Shown here: in pieces, positions 49,329-59,061 of the stretch | Layout: every line of letters starts with the position of its first letter | Numbering within the stretch: position 1 is the first letter of the stretch | Made by a program: the position numbers and the translations under genes | Source: Marinilabiliales bacterium | GTDB taxonomy: Bacteria; Bacteroidota; Bacteroidia; Bacteroidales; ML635J-15 | Direction: 5' to 3' | Length of the DNA stretch: 64,000 bases | Assembly (NCBI GenBank): GCA_002869385.1 | Contig: PKTB01000022.1 | Coordinates: forward strand, 1-64,000 | The notes under the pieces: generated by a model | Told to the model about the DNA's origin: nothing | Database searches by the model: none | Seen by the model: the letters and a program-made list of their open reading frames with translations, nothing else

Positions 49329-50447
49329 ATGAAAAGACTAATAATATATATATTTATTTTAGCTTCAAGTGCAATTGTCTTTAGTTGTAAAGGAGAAAAT
49401 CAGGATGAATCACAAACCGAGACAAATGAAAACTTGCTAGAAATAAGTAAGGAGCAATTTGATCATGAGAAAATGAAAATCGGACAAGTTGAAAATGTTG
49501 AGTTTGAGAATGAGATTACAGCAAATGGTAAAATTGTGTCAACTGTTGGAGGAATAACACATGTTAGCTCAAAAGCGGATGGGATTGTAGAGCAGATATA
49601 CGTGAAGCCGGGCGATTATGTTAAAAAATATAAGCTATTGTTGAGTGTGTCATCAAACGATTTAATCGTTTTACAGCAGAATTTAGCTGAAACCTATATT
49701 CTTGTAGAAAAGCTTAAATATGACTATGATCGAGTAGAAAAACTTTATCAGCAGAATATTGCATCTGAAAAAGAATTTCGTGCTATTTCAAGCGAATACA
49801 ATTCTTCAAAAGTGAAATACAACTCTTTAAAAATGCAATTGCAAAGACTAGGATTAAATACAGATAAAATTGAGAATGGTGAATTTTATACTCATGTTCC
49901 TGTTTATTCGCCCATTGAAGGAGTAATTACAGATGTTGATGTTGTAATTGGTGAATACATAGAGCCTCAACATAAACTTTTTGAACTTATTGACGCATCA
50001 AAACTCCAGATCGAAATAGATGTATATGAAAAAGATATGGAATCTTTAGCTGTAGGGAATAAGGTCTTATTTAGTTCTGTGGCAAATGGAGACAATAGAA
50101 TGAGTGCGACCTTAACATCAATAGGAATATCTGTAAATAATGAATCAAATACAGTAAAATCTTATGCAAAACCTGATTCTTTACAGAGCCTAATCAACAA
50201 TTCAAATGTAGAAGTTTATATTCAAACCAAAAAGCATACAGTAAAAGCATTACCCACAGCTGCATTGGTAAAATCAGAGGGAAATTATTATGTCTTTACT
50301 CTTGAAAAACAAGCCGAAGATAAGTATTATTTGAAACAAGTGCTTGTTGAAACTGGCTCTGTTTATGAGAATTATACCGAAGTATTAAGCGATATAGAAT
50401 CTGACAAAATTCTTATTGATGGTGTATATAATTTGATTATTCAGTAA
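49329..50447 (+). CDS. RND efflux periplasmic adaptor (membrane fusion protein), lipoprotein
   Basis: 372 aa with lipobox IVFSC at ~residue 20. The biotinyl-lipoyl half-motif VEQIYVKPGDYVKKYKLLLS (~95) and a matching VYSPIEGVITDVDVVIGEYI after the helical hairpin (~115-170, rich in YDYDRVEKLYQQN) are typical of CusB/HlyD-like adaptors. A beta-barrel domain follows (LQIEIDVYEKDMESLAVGNK). It completes the tripartite pump with the preceding fused permease/TolC gene. No metal-binding His-rich or Met-rich extension is seen. Confidence 0.92.
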   Translation: MKRLIIYIFILASSAIVFSCKGENQDESQTETNENLLEISKEQFDHEKMKIGQVENVEFENEITANGKIVSTVGGITHVSSKADGIVEQIYVKPGDYVKKYKLLLSVSSNDLIVLQQNLAETYILVEKLKYDYDRVEKLYQQNIASEKEFRAISSEYNSSKVKYNSLKMQLQRLGLNTDKIENGEFYTHVPVYSPIEGVITDVDVVIGEYIEPQHKLFELIDASKLQIEIDVYEKDMESLAVGNKVLFSSVANGDNRMSATLTSIGISVNNESNTVKSYAKPDSLQSLINNSNVEVYIQTKKHTVKALPTAALVKSEGNYYVFTLEKQAEDKYYLKQVLVETGSVYENYTEVLSDIESDKILIDGVYNLIIQ

Positions 50448-50454
50448 AAATAAA

Positions 50455-50479
50455 AAAGCCGACATAATCTGTCGGCTTT
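50455..50479. terminator. bidirectional terminator between convergent efflux and arc genes
   Basis: A perfect 10-bp stem, AAAGCCGACA (50455-50464) with TGTCGGCTTT (50470-50479), has a TAATC loop. A-rich flank on the left and T-rich arm on the right let it serve both the adaptor gene and the ornithine carbamoyltransferase gene. Confidence 0.85.
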
Positions 50480-50498
50480 AAGAAATATTTTACATTGA

Positions 50499-51521
50499 TT
50501 ATGCGCCTAGAGTTGCTACAATAACAGCTTTAATAGAATGTAATCTATTTTCAGCTTCATCAAAAACAATTGAATGTGGAGATTCAAAAACTTCTTCAGT
50601 TACTTCCATTTCGCCTTTAGCAACAATTGGGAATTTTTTTCCTAATTTTTCTGCCATATCTTTTCCAATAAGAGTTTCGTAATTATGGAAAGCAGGAAGA
50701 CAGTGCATAAATTTAACATTTGGATTACCTGTTTTCTTAATTAGGTCCATATTTACTTGATAAGGAGCCATTACTTCAACAGCTTCTTCCCATTTTTCAG
50801 CAGGATCACCCATTGAAACCCAAACATCTGTATAAAGGAAATCACAATCTTTAACTCCTTCATCAACGTTTTCAGTAATAGTGATTTTTGCACCTGTTTC
50901 TTTTGCTATTGCTTCGCATTGTGCAACTAGTTCTGCTGTTGGATGGAATTTCTTAGGAGCACAAGCTCTGAAATCCATACCCATTTTAGCAGCACCTACC
51001 ATAAGGCTGTTACCCATGTTATTTTTAGCATCACCTAAATAAGCAAATTTAATTTGGCTAAGCGGTTTATCTGAATGCTCAAGCATTGTCATAAAGTCAG
51101 CAAGAATTTGTGTTGGGTGATATTCTGTTGTTAAACCATTCCATACTGGAACTCCTGCATGAGCACCTAATTCTTCAACAATCTCTTGTCCGAATCCACG
51201 ATATTCGATACCATCATACATACGACCTAAAACGCGAGCAGTATCCTTCATAGATTCTTTTTTACCCATTTGAGAACCACTTGGGCCTAAAAATGTAACG
51301 TGAGCTCCTTGATCTAGTGCTGCTACTTCAAATGCACAGCGTGTACGTGTTGAGTCTTTAGCAAAAAGTAAAACAATATTTTTACCTTCTAGTTTCTTTT
51401 GCTCTGTACATGCATATTTAGCCTTTTTAAGATCTAAAGACAAGTCTAATAAAAATTGTATTTCTTTTGGAGAAAGATCCAAAAGTTTTAGAAAATTGCT
51501 GTTTCTTAAATTAAATGCCAT
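50499..51521 (-). CDS. arcB: ornithine carbamoyltransferase
   Basis: 340 aa of the E. coli ArgF/ArcB length class. Carbamoyl-phosphate site [18 protein letters not shown]; also [46 protein letters not shown], ornithine site [17 protein letters not shown] and the closing [20 protein letters not shown]. The downstream-coupled carbamate kinase suggests the catabolic direction (citrulline plus phosphate to ornithine plus carbamoyl phosphate). An anabolic ArgF role cannot be excluded, as no arginine deiminase gene is in the window. Confidence 0.93.
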   Translation of the reverse strand: MAFNLRNSNFLKLLDLSPKEIQFLLDLSLDLKKAKYACTEQKKLEGKNIVLLFAKDSTRTRCAFEVAALDQGAHVTFLGPSGSQMGKKESMKDTARVLGRMYDGIEYRGFGQEIVEELGAHAGVPVWNGLTTEYHPTQILADFMTMLEHSDKPLSQIKFAYLGDAKNNMGNSLMVGAAKMGMDFRACAPKKFHPTAELVAQCEAIAKETGAKITITENVDEGVKDCDFLYTDVWVSMGDPAEKWEEAVEVMAPYQVNMDLIKKTGNPNVKFMHCLPAFHNYETLIGKDMAEKLGKKFPIVAKGEMEVTEEVFESPHSIVFDEAENRLHSIKAVIVATLGA

Positions 51522-51560
51522 AATCTTTGATTTTTATTTGTTTGTAAATTGTTTTATTTT

Positions 51561-51608
51561 TTCCGGTTGCTGAGCTTGCCGAAGCATCGGTCACCCGTCA
51601 CCCGTCAC
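51561..51608. repeat. GC-rich spacer with TCACCCG tandem and GCTGAGC-type element
   Basis: Between arcC and arcB lies a GC-rich patch: TTGCTGAGCTTGCCGAAGCA (51567-51586), then TCACCCG twice plus TCAC (51591-51608). The GCTGAGC...GAAGC text resembles the terminator hairpin at 40825-40850 in reverse orientation. It may be a dispersed intergenic element. Confidence 0.5.
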
Positions 51609-51609
51609 T

Positions 51610-52575
51610 TTATCCCATCACAATTCTTGTTCCTGCTTCAGGATTACCAAGTTGACCAGCTTCGGTAATAATACATGTACCACCACCATTCTCAACAAAG
51701 TTAAGAGCTGCTCTTACTTTAGGAGCCATGCTACCTTCTGTAAAATGACCTTCTTCAAGATATTGTTTTGCTTCTGCAACTGTGATAGTGTCTAATCTTT
51801 TCTCATCAGGAGTGTTAAAGTGAAGACATACTTTAGGAACATCTGTTAAAATGAAAAACTCATCTGCACCAATTTCAATGGCCATTTTTGATGAAGCTAA
51901 ATCTTTATCAATTACAGCGTCAATACCTTTAAGGATTCCTGGTTCTACATAATGAACCGGAATTCCACCACCACCAACTGTGACAACAATTTTTCCATCA
52001 CGAGCTAGTTTCTCGACAGTTTCTTTGTTTTTTATCTCAACAGGTACAGGTGAAGCAACAACTTTTCTCCAACCTTTTCCTTTAGGGTCTTTTGCAAAAG
52101 TATCCTCAGGAGTTTTAGCTTTTAATTGCTCAACTTCTTCTTCGGTGTAATAAGGTCCGATATGTTTAGCTGGATTTTGAAATGCTTTATCGTTCTTATC
52201 TACTACTACCTGAGTTACAAGAGTAAGGATATCTTTATTAATACCATGCTTTTTAAGAACATTGCTAAATTGCTGCTCAATAGTATATCCGATAAATCCT
52301 TGAGAATATGCTCCACATACGTCAAGTGGCATTTCTGGGATTCCAAACATCTTAGATCCAGCGTTATTTCTTAAAAGAATATTACCCACCTGAGGTCCGT
52401 TTCCATGACCAATTACAAGGTTGTAATCATTATTTAATAAATCTAATAAACTTTCACAAGTTTCATATACATTTGCTTTTTGTTCTTCGTTCGTGCCTTT
52501 TTGTCCGGCTCTTAGTAGCGCATTCCCTCCGAATGCTACAACTGCTAATTTCTTTTCTGCCATTTTCTTATCCAT
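51610..52575 (-). CDS. arcC: carbamate kinase
   Basis: Makes ATP from carbamoyl phosphate and ADP (or the reverse). 321 aa; ATG 52563 (MAEKKLAVVAFGGNALLR) is an equally plausible start four codons in. Conserved parts are the glycine loop AFGGNALL, VIGHGNGPQVGNILLRNNAG, MPLDVCGAYSQGFIGY, TVGGGGIPV, GIDAVIDKDLASSKMA and ILTDVPKVCLHF. It lies 88 bp upstream of the ornithine carbamoyltransferase gene, together forming the energy-yielding half of arginine/citrulline breakdown. Confidence 0.95.
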   Translation of the reverse strand: MDKKMAEKKLAVVAFGGNALLRAGQKGTNEEQKANVYETCESLLDLLNNDYNLVIGHGNGPQVGNILLRNNAGSKMFGIPEMPLDVCGAYSQGFIGYTIEQQFSNVLKKHGINKDILTLVTQVVVDKNDKAFQNPAKHIGPYYTEEEVEQLKAKTPEDTFAKDPKGKGWRKVVASPVPVEIKNKETVEKLARDGKIVVTVGGGGIPVHYVEPGILKGIDAVIDKDLASSKMAIEIGADEFFILTDVPKVCLHFNTPDEKRLDTITVAEAKQYLEEGHFTEGSMAPKVRAALNFVENGGGTCIITEAGQLGNPEAGTRIVMG

Positions 52576-52764
52576 TTTTTGTTTGAATGCAAATCTAAAT
52601 TATTTTTTTGATATTTTCTCAAAAACATGTTCTTTAGCAGGTTTTTTTAATGTTAGAGTTATGTTAAAACTTTTAATCGATGCATGTATTAATAATTTTT
52701 AATTATTTTTGTGGTACGCTAATTGCGTATTAAATGTACTGTTAAAACAATTAAATATTAAATT

Positions 52765-53436
52765 ATGAAGACAAGCATTAAAATTTTATTAGTTATTATG
52801 GCTGTTGCAATTAGTGTAACAGGATATTCTCAAAAAAAGGCTAAGCCATTCAAAGGTGTTATTACTTATGGTATAACATACGAAGGCGAGGAAATGGATG
52901 CAACAACTCAAGCTCAGTTGCCAACTGAAGTAGTAGTTAGCATATTAGGACAAAAAGTTCGTAATGAGCAGATTTCAGCATTTTATTCAATGGCTTCAAT
53001 TTCAAATCTTGAAGATGGCTCTGCAATTGTACTAATTGATGCAATGGGGATGAAAATTGCAGTTAATCAGACAAAAGAAGATATTGATGCAAATATCGAA
53101 GAAGCAGGTTTAGAAGACCCTGTAATTAATTATCTTGACGAGACTAAAGAGATTGCTGGTTATACTTGTAAAAAAGCTGAAGTGACTTCAGGTGATGAAG
53201 TGATCGAAGTTTATTATACAGAAGAAATCAATGTTCCTGAAGGGATGAATGACACAAATGGTTTTAAAGGGATTAATGGACTTTTAATGGAATATTCTGT
53301 AGTACAGGAAGGTATGATAATGATTATGACAGTTAAAGAAGTTAAAAAAGGAAAAGTAAACAAAGGTATGTTTGTTATTCCAGATGATTATGAAATCAAA
53401 ACTATGGAAGAACTTGGTGGATTATTTGGTGGGTAA
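52765..53436 (+). CDS. exported DUF4412/GLPGLI-like protein
   Basis: 223 aa. Signal peptide ending SVTGYSQ. The mature part begins KPFKGVITYGITYEGEEMDA, and the late segment ETKEIAGYTCKKAEVTSGDE followed by VYYTEEI resembles the conserved core of the DUF4412/GLPGLI group of Bacteroidetes periplasmic proteins. It ends in a short glycine-rich tail. Function unknown. Followed by a terminator, so it is probably monocistronic. Confidence 0.7.
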   Translation: MKTSIKILLVIMAVAISVTGYSQKKAKPFKGVITYGITYEGEEMDATTQAQLPTEVVVSILGQKVRNEQISAFYSMASISNLEDGSAIVLIDAMGMKIAVNQTKEDIDANIEEAGLEDPVINYLDETKEIAGYTCKKAEVTSGDEVIEVYYTEEINVPEGMNDTNGFKGINGLLMEYSVVQEGMIMIMTVKEVKKGKVNKGMFVIPDDYEIKTMEELGGLFGG

Positions 53437-53465
53437 TCAATAGTTCACAATATAATATATTGGTA

Positions 53466-53492
53466 AAAATCCTCATTAATTGGGGATTTTTT
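53466..53492 (+). terminator. intrinsic terminator before ftsK
   Basis: AAAATCCTC (53466-53474) pairs with GGGGATTTT (53482-53490), with one T-G wobble, and continues into T's. It ends the preceding gene about 30 bp after its stop. Confidence 0.75.
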
Positions 53493-53511
53493 CTATTTTT
53501 ACAGATTAATT

Positions 53512-55992
53512 ATGAAAAAACGAACAACAAAGGCAAAATCAACATCCAAGAAGAAGAAATCAGGCTCTACTTCATGGTTAAAAGCCATTATTCGGTTTTT
53601 TCGTGATGAACGTTTCAAAGTAAGTTTGGGCGTTTTTTTAATTGCATTTGCGATTATTTTATGCCTGTCTTTTACATCATATTTTTTCACTTGGCAGTCA
53701 GACCAAAGTTTAATTGATGTTCCATTCGGTAAACTATTGGGAAAAAACTCATATCAGGTTGAAAACTGGGTAGGAAAGCTAGGCGCAGTTTTATCTAATA
53801 AATTTATTAATGATTGGTTTGGGGTTGCATCATTTTCATTTATTGCGATATTTACAGTTTTTGGATTCAACTTACTAAATGTAAAGTTTGCAAATGCCTG
53901 GAGGTTACTATTTATTGGATTGATATTCACTGTTTGGGGGAGCGTTGCACTGGCTTCAATCTTCTCCGATAGCTTCTTTATGGTTGGAGGTGCACATGGC
54001 TATTTCATATTTAAATGGTTATCCAGCTTGATCGGTATGGCCGGAACTTATGCAATTATCCTGCTTTCGTTATTTGTAATAGTCTTATATAGTTTTAAAA
54101 ACTCTTTATCTTGGATAAAATCAAAGATAAAAAGTTTGTCTAAAGTAAATAAAGAGAGTTTTGAGGAAAAAGGAGATGACGGTTTCGAAAATGCACTTGA
54201 TGAAAGCATTGAAAGTGAAGATGGTGAGAATGTAGATAATGATGAAGAATCTGAAGATACAGAAACTAAAGTTGAGATTTTACCAATAGATGTTTCCCAG
54301 GAAGATGAGGAGGCTAATCAAGTTGAAGAAAACAAACCTGAGATACCTCTTGATACTGTGGTAAACGAAGAAAAAGTTGAAGAAACTGAAACTGATGATC
54401 TTTCTTTTGATGTTAATGACACACTTGAAGAGGAAGAGCTCTCAGATGAGGAGATTAACTCTGATATGATGCAGGATTATGATCCGACAAAAGATCTTGA
54501 GTTTTATAAATTCCCTAGTATAGATATTCTAACTGATTATCCTTCGCGAAAAGGAGATGTTACAAGAGATGAGCTTAATGCAAATAAAGATAAGATTGTC
54601 AGAACGCTAAGAGACTATAAAATTGAGATTAGTAGAATAACCGCTACAATTGGACCAACCGTAACTTTATATGAAATTGTTCCTGCTCCCGGTGTAAGAA
54701 TATCGAAGATAAAGAATTTGGAGGATGATATTGCATTAAGTTTGGCAGCACTTGGTATTAGGATTATTGCACCTATACCTGGGAAAGGAACAATAGGAAT
54801 TGAGGTTCCAAACTCAAAACCAGAGACAGTTTCAATGAGATCTGTTATAAAATCTGCTAAGTTTCAGGAGTCAAGTTATGAATTACCTATTGCGATGGGT
54901 AAAACAATCTCAAATGAGACATATGTGTTTAACCTGGCTAAAACACCGCACTTGCTAGTTGCAGGTGCAACAGGTCAAGGTAAATCTGTAGGTGTTAATG
55001 CAATAATCGCATCGTTATTATATAAAAAGCATCCTTCTCAGTTAAAATTTGTTTTAGTTGACCCTAAAATGGTTGAACTTTCGATTTACAGTCAGATAGA
55101 GAAACATTATTTAGCAAAATTGCCTGGAGAAGAATCCTGCATTATTACAGATGTTACTAAGGTCGTTCCGGTTATGAATTCTTTATGTATCGAGATGGAT
55201 GCTCGTTATACACTTTTAACAAAAGCCAGAGTTCGAAATATTACTGAATATAATAAGAAATTTATTGCTCGTAAATTGAATCCCAATAATGGACATCGTT
55301 ATATGCCTTATATCGTTGTTGTTGTGGATGAGTTTGCAGATATTATTGTTCAGGAAGGTAAACAAGTTGAAGCCCCAATAAGCAGACTTGCGGCAAAAGC
55401 TCGAGCTATTGGAATTCATTTAATTGTTGCCACACAAAGACCATCTACAGATGTTATTACCGGTGTGATTAAAGCAAACTTCCCGACAAGAATTGCTTTT
55501 AAAGTAACAAATGGACATGATTCGAAAACAATTCTTGATTCTACAGGTGCCAATCAATTGATTGGTAGGGGCGATATGCTTATCTCTGAAACAGGGAAAA
55601 TAAATCGAGTTCAGTGTGCTTTCATTGATACTCCTGAGGTTGAGTCCTTGGTAGAGCATATAAATGAGCAGCAGGGATATCCTAATGTTTATGAATTACC
55701 AGAGCCTGAAGTCGCTGAATCTGGAAGTGGGTCTGCCGGAGGATTAAATGCAAATGAAAAGGATGATCTATTTGAAGATGCGGCAAGATTGGTAGTTAGA
55801 CATCAGCAAGGTTCTACATCTTTAATTCAGAGAAAAATGGCTATAGGATATAATCGTGCAGGAAGAATTATTGACCAATTGGAGGCTGCAGGTATTGTCG
55901 GTCAATACGAAGGAAGTAAGGCAAGACAAGTTTTATATCCGGATGAGTATTCTTTGGAACAGTATTTGAATAGTCTTAATGAAAATAAATAA
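53512..55992 (+). CDS. ftsK: DNA translocase FtsK/SpoIIIE
   Basis: 826 aa. A basic N terminus rich in Lys/Ser/Thr is followed by four membrane helices (~40-195) that place it at the septum. An acidic linker (~215-330, Glu/Asp-rich) precedes the ATPase. The motor has Walker A HLLVAGATGQGKSVGVNAII, KFVLVDPKMVELSIY, Walker B IVVVVDEFADIIV, LIVATQRPSTDVITGVIKAN and GRGDML. The C-terminal winged-helix gamma domain (~760-826, LIQRKMAIGYNRAGRIIDQL) reads KOPS-type sequences. It moves chromosome dimers at division. Precedes a lolA-like gene, a pairing common in Bacteroidetes. Confidence 0.96.
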   Translation: MKKRTTKAKSTSKKKKSGSTSWLKAIIRFFRDERFKVSLGVFLIAFAIILCLSFTSYFFTWQSDQSLIDVPFGKLLGKNSYQVENWVGKLGAVLSNKFINDWFGVASFSFIAIFTVFGFNLLNVKFANAWRLLFIGLIFTVWGSVALASIFSDSFFMVGGAHGYFIFKWLSSLIGMAGTYAIILLSLFVIVLYSFKNSLSWIKSKIKSLSKVNKESFEEKGDDGFENALDESIESEDGENVDNDEESEDTETKVEILPIDVSQEDEEANQVEENKPEIPLDTVVNEEKVEETETDDLSFDVNDTLEEEELSDEEINSDMMQDYDPTKDLEFYKFPSIDILTDYPSRKGDVTRDELNANKDKIVRTLRDYKIEISRITATIGPTVTLYEIVPAPGVRISKIKNLEDDIALSLAALGIRIIAPIPGKGTIGIEVPNSKPETVSMRSVIKSAKFQESSYELPIAMGKTISNETYVFNLAKTPHLLVAGATGQGKSVGVNAIIASLLYKKHPSQLKFVLVDPKMVELSIYSQIEKHYLAKLPGEESCIITDVTKVVPVMNSLCIEMDARYTLLTKARVRNITEYNKKFIARKLNPNNGHRYMPYIVVVVDEFADIIVQEGKQVEAPISRLAAKARAIGIHLIVATQRPSTDVITGVIKANFPTRIAFKVTNGHDSKTILDSTGANQLIGRGDMLISETGKINRVQCAFIDTPEVESLVEHINEQQGYPNVYELPEPEVAESGSGSAGGLNANEKDDLFEDAARLVVRHQQGSTSLIQRKMAIGYNRAGRIIDQLEAAGIVGQYEGSKARQVLYPDEYSLEQYLNSLNENK

Positions 55993-56004
55993 ACTTAAAT
56001 AAAA

Positions 56005-56652
56005 ATGAAAAATACAATTACATTATTTTGCCTGATATTACTAGGTTTTGCAGGCTTTGCACAAGATGATTAAAAAGCAATAGCTTTATTAGATGAAGTA
56101 TCTGCAAAAACAGAAAGATACTCTTCATTGAAAATTGAATTCAATATGTATATTGAAAATCTTCAAAGTGGACAAAGGGATCAATATACCGGAAGTGCTA
56201 TGTATAAGCCAGGTTATTATAAGTTAGATATCATGGGGCAGGTTGTTTTCTCAGACGGAAAGACGAACTGGACTTATCTTAAAGATGCTGAAGAAGTAAA
56301 TATTACAGATAATTCTGACAATGAGGCTGTTATGGCAGACCCAAAGAGCTTATTGAAAGATTATAAATCTAAGTTTAAGGTAAAATATATTGCTGATAAA
56401 TTTGAGAAAAACAGACCTCTAGTTGAAATTGATTTAATTCCAAAAACTATCGAAAATAAGAAATACTCAAAAATTACAGTAAAAATTGATAAAACTAAAA
56501 AGCAAATCTATTCAGTACGATATGTCGGAAAAGATGGTGTGAGTTATTTAATTGAGATCTATACATTTAGTGAGAACCCCTCAATTCCAGATTCTCAAAT
56601 TAAATATTCAGATGCCCTCTTTCCTGATGCAGAAGTTATTGATATGAGATAA
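56005..56652 (+). CDS. LolA-like outer-membrane lipoprotein carrier (apparent in-frame TAA)
   Basis: 215 residues plus a TAA at 56071-56073 (codon 23), just after the signal peptide (FCLILLGFAGFAQ) and DD. The frame continues KAIALLDEVSAKTERYSSLK, the usual LolA opening helix, then MYKPGYYKLDIMGQVVFSDG and WTYLKDAEEVNI, and ends with ALFPDAEVIDMR. LolA ferries lipoproteins across the periplasm. A start at 56128 would lose the signal peptide. The stop probably replaces Glu or Lys. Confidence 0.88.
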
Positions 56653-56655
56653 ACA

Positions 56656-56679
56656 AGAGGCGAAAGCCTCTTTTTTTTG
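56656..56679 (+). terminator. intrinsic terminator of the lolA-like gene
   Basis: AGAGGC (56656-56661), GAAA tetraloop, GCCTCT (56666-56671), then a run of eight T. It begins three bases after the stop codon. Confidence 0.88.
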
Positions 56680-56772
56680 TCTAAAAGTTATTATTCCGTA
56701 CAATTTAGCACATTATTATTTACTTAAAGCCATGTTAGATTAAAGCATATGTTTTGCATTGTCTTAAATAAA

Positions 56773-56802
56773 AAGAAGCTTACATTGTGGAGTAAGCTTC
56801 TT
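56773..56802 (-). terminator. terminator of the sigma/membrane-CTD operon
   Basis: A perfect 11-bp stem, AAGAAGCTTAC (56773-56783) with GTAAGCTTCTT (56792-56802), has an 8-base loop. On the minus strand it runs into TTTTATTT. It lies 22 bp past the stop of the C-terminal-domain gene. The spacer 56680-56772 shows nothing else. Confidence 0.82.
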
Positions 56803-56824
56803 ATTTCTGACACAATTCTGAACT

Positions 56825-58429
56825 TTAGTTCCTTACTAACTGTAAGGCACCTTTTTGTTCAATTTTATTACCAAACGTGTCCTCTCCTCTAATAATATAA
56901 TAGTATAAACCCTCGCTTGCATCATCGTTTCCATTGATTTTACCATTCCAATGCTGGTTGATATCTCTACTTTCGAATACAACTTCTCCAAGTTTGTTAA
57001 TAATCTGAATATTAAATTCTTTTAATTCGTAGTCGGATTTAATTTTAAAGAAGTCGCCAACTCCATCACCATTAGGAGTAAAGATATTTGGAATTCGAAA
57101 ACAATTACCGGAGACATAAATAGTTTCTGAATATGTCGATTCACAGTTATTATTTAATCTTGCAATCAGTTCAATATTGTATTCTCCTTGTTAATCGAAT
57201 TCAAATTCAGGATTGTCTTCGTATTCATATTCAATGCCATTAACTTTCCAAATGAAGTTGATGTCATTGTTTTGCTCATATCCGTGATTGTCAAGTTTTG
57301 TTAGATTCCGTGCAATATATTTATTATTATCAACCAAGTCTCTTTCAATAGTAAAGAATGGACTTAAACTTAAGCTGTCGCGAACTAATAAAGTGTCATG
57401 TTCAAAACAACCGGAAGCATATTCAATATTTAAATAATATATACCCGGATTTAGATTTTCGAATCTACCATCATTATTTTCAATATTGTCGTTGATGATA
57501 AATTTTGGTGACAACATATTCTTAGGAATGATATTTATTGTCCCATTATTATTAGAACAATATGCCGGAGTTGAAATTATCGTATAATCTGGTTCCTCTG
57601 ACATTATAACAGTTTCAGAGAATATTGCTTTACAATTATTTCTATCTGTGAATAGAAGTTGAATTTCATTCTCACCAGGATTTAATCCGGAAATTTTATA
57701 TGTGCTTTCATTAAATCTATAAATGTTAGTATTGTATAAAACCGGCTTCATTTCTGAGTGTGCAGACATATTTAATGTAAGTTCTTCACCGTAACAAAGC
57801 ATTTTATTTTTAATACTAACATTTGGTGTACTTACGCTAACAAAACTAATCGCAGCACTATCTTTAATCGTTGTATTATAAATTTGCTTATTGTAATATA
57901 TATAATGTGTTCCGTTAGTATTTGTAGTAATTTTAATTTTATCTTGATTAAAGTCTAGTAATAAATCATTAGACATTACAAATTCAGTTTCTCCATTGTA
58001 TGTAATTTCTATTGATTGTCCACAAACAGAAGTATCATTAAAACCGAAGATTTGTCTGAATTCTATTGTGCTTTCTTCAGTATTATTTATAGTAGTATTT
58101 TCCTCAACTTGTTCATTGTTTTCAACAATATTATCGTTTTCAATAATATTAACATTATTATTGTTTTGATCTGTATTGTTTGTGTTATTGCTTATTTGTT
58201 CTGTATTTTCTTTTATTACCTCAGACTTCTCATTATTATTATTTATCAAGAAAACACCAGCGACAATTATGGTAGCAACAGCAGCAATTATGTAATATTT
58301 ATTCTGTTTAATAATATCATTAAAAGACTTTCTAGGATATTCTTTACGAATACTATTCAGCAAGTCTCCAGGAGGAGTTACCTGATAATTTTCGAGTTTG
58401 GTTTTTAATATCTTATCTATGTCTTTCAT
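56825..58429 (-). CDS. membrane protein with gliding-type C-terminal domain, next to ECF sigma gene (apparent in-frame TAA)
   Basis: 534 residues plus a TAA at 57191-57193 (codon 413). The N terminus (~1-45, DIDKILKTKLENYQVTPPGD) is cytoplasmic, followed by one helix (YYIIAAVATIIVAGVFLI) and an Asn/Glu-rich linker. Ig-like segments occupy ~150-410 (e.g. GLNPGENEIQLLFTDRNNCK). Past the stop the frame gives IPNIFTPNGDGVGDFF, NIQIINKLGEVVFESRDINQ and EGLYYYIIRGEDTFGNK, the gliding-motility/T9SS type B C-terminal domain. Its ATG overlaps the sigma-factor stop (ATGA). Position and topology suggest an anti-sigma-like partner, but no known zinc or ASD motif is visible. Confidence 0.78.
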
Positions 58430-58953
58430 TTATTCTCATTAATCATTTTAATTAAAGTTTCTCTTGCTTTTTTATATTGAGTTCTGCACGTGATATCGCT
58501 TATGTCAAGCATTTCTGCAATTTCTGTATGCTTATATCCCTCAATAACATGAAGATTAAAAACTGTTCTGTAACCATCAGGTAATTGATTAATTAGTTGG
58601 ACAATTTCCCTTGCACTCATATCTGAAATAACATCTGTATTATTGTTGGTTTCAATTTCATATTCTGAAATATCATCCATCATAAAATGTCTTCTAGATC
58701 GAATAAAGTTAATTGCATGGTTAACAGTTAATCTTCTAATCCAGCCTTCAAAAGAACCTTTAAATTTATAATCTGAAATTTTGTTTAAAATTCTTATAAA
58801 ACATTCTTGTAATAAATCTTGCGCCTCAAATTCATCTTTAGTGTATCTTAAACAAATTCCATATATCAATGGTGAATATGTTAAGTACAGTTCATCAAAA
58901 GCTTTTTTTGATTTCTTTTGACATTGTTTTATTAACTTAACATTATCAGCCAT
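58426..58953 (-). CDS. ECF sigma-70 family RNA polymerase sigma factor
   Basis: 175 aa. Region 2 has AFDELYLTYSPLIYGICLRY and AQDLLQECFIRILNKI, then the -10-binding SFEGWIRRLTVNHAINFIRS. Region 4 has INQLPDGYRTVFNLHVIEG and the helix-turn-helix YKHTEIAEMLDISDITCRTQ. Overlaps the membrane protein gene downstream, the usual sigma/anti-sigma order. Its regulon is unknown; the flanking genes carry type B C-terminal domains, so a link to exported proteins is plausible. Confidence 0.93.
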   Translation of the reverse strand: MADNVKLIKQCQKKSKKAFDELYLTYSPLIYGICLRYTKDEFEAQDLLQECFIRILNKISDYKFKGSFEGWIRRLTVNHAINFIRSRRHFMMDDISEYEIETNNNTDVISDMSAREIVQLINQLPDGYRTVFNLHVIEGYKHTEIAEMLDISDITCRTQYKKARETLIKMINENK

Positions 58954-59005
58954 TAATGTTTGCTATTTAGACAATTTGGTTTTGTGAAACGTTGTATAAA
59001 CGTAC

Positions 59006-59045
59006 AAAAAAAATGACTATTTATTAAAAATTAGTCATTTTTTTT
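59006..59045 (-). terminator. terminator of the large T9SS protein gene
   Basis: A 14-bp perfect stem, AAAAAAAATGACTA (59006-59019) with TAGTCATTTTTTTT (59032-59045), has a 12-base AT loop. On the minus strand it follows the stop of the large gene by 16 bp and ends in T8. It separates that gene from the sigma operon. Confidence 0.85.
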
Positions 59046-59061
59046 GTATTTACTTCAAAAT

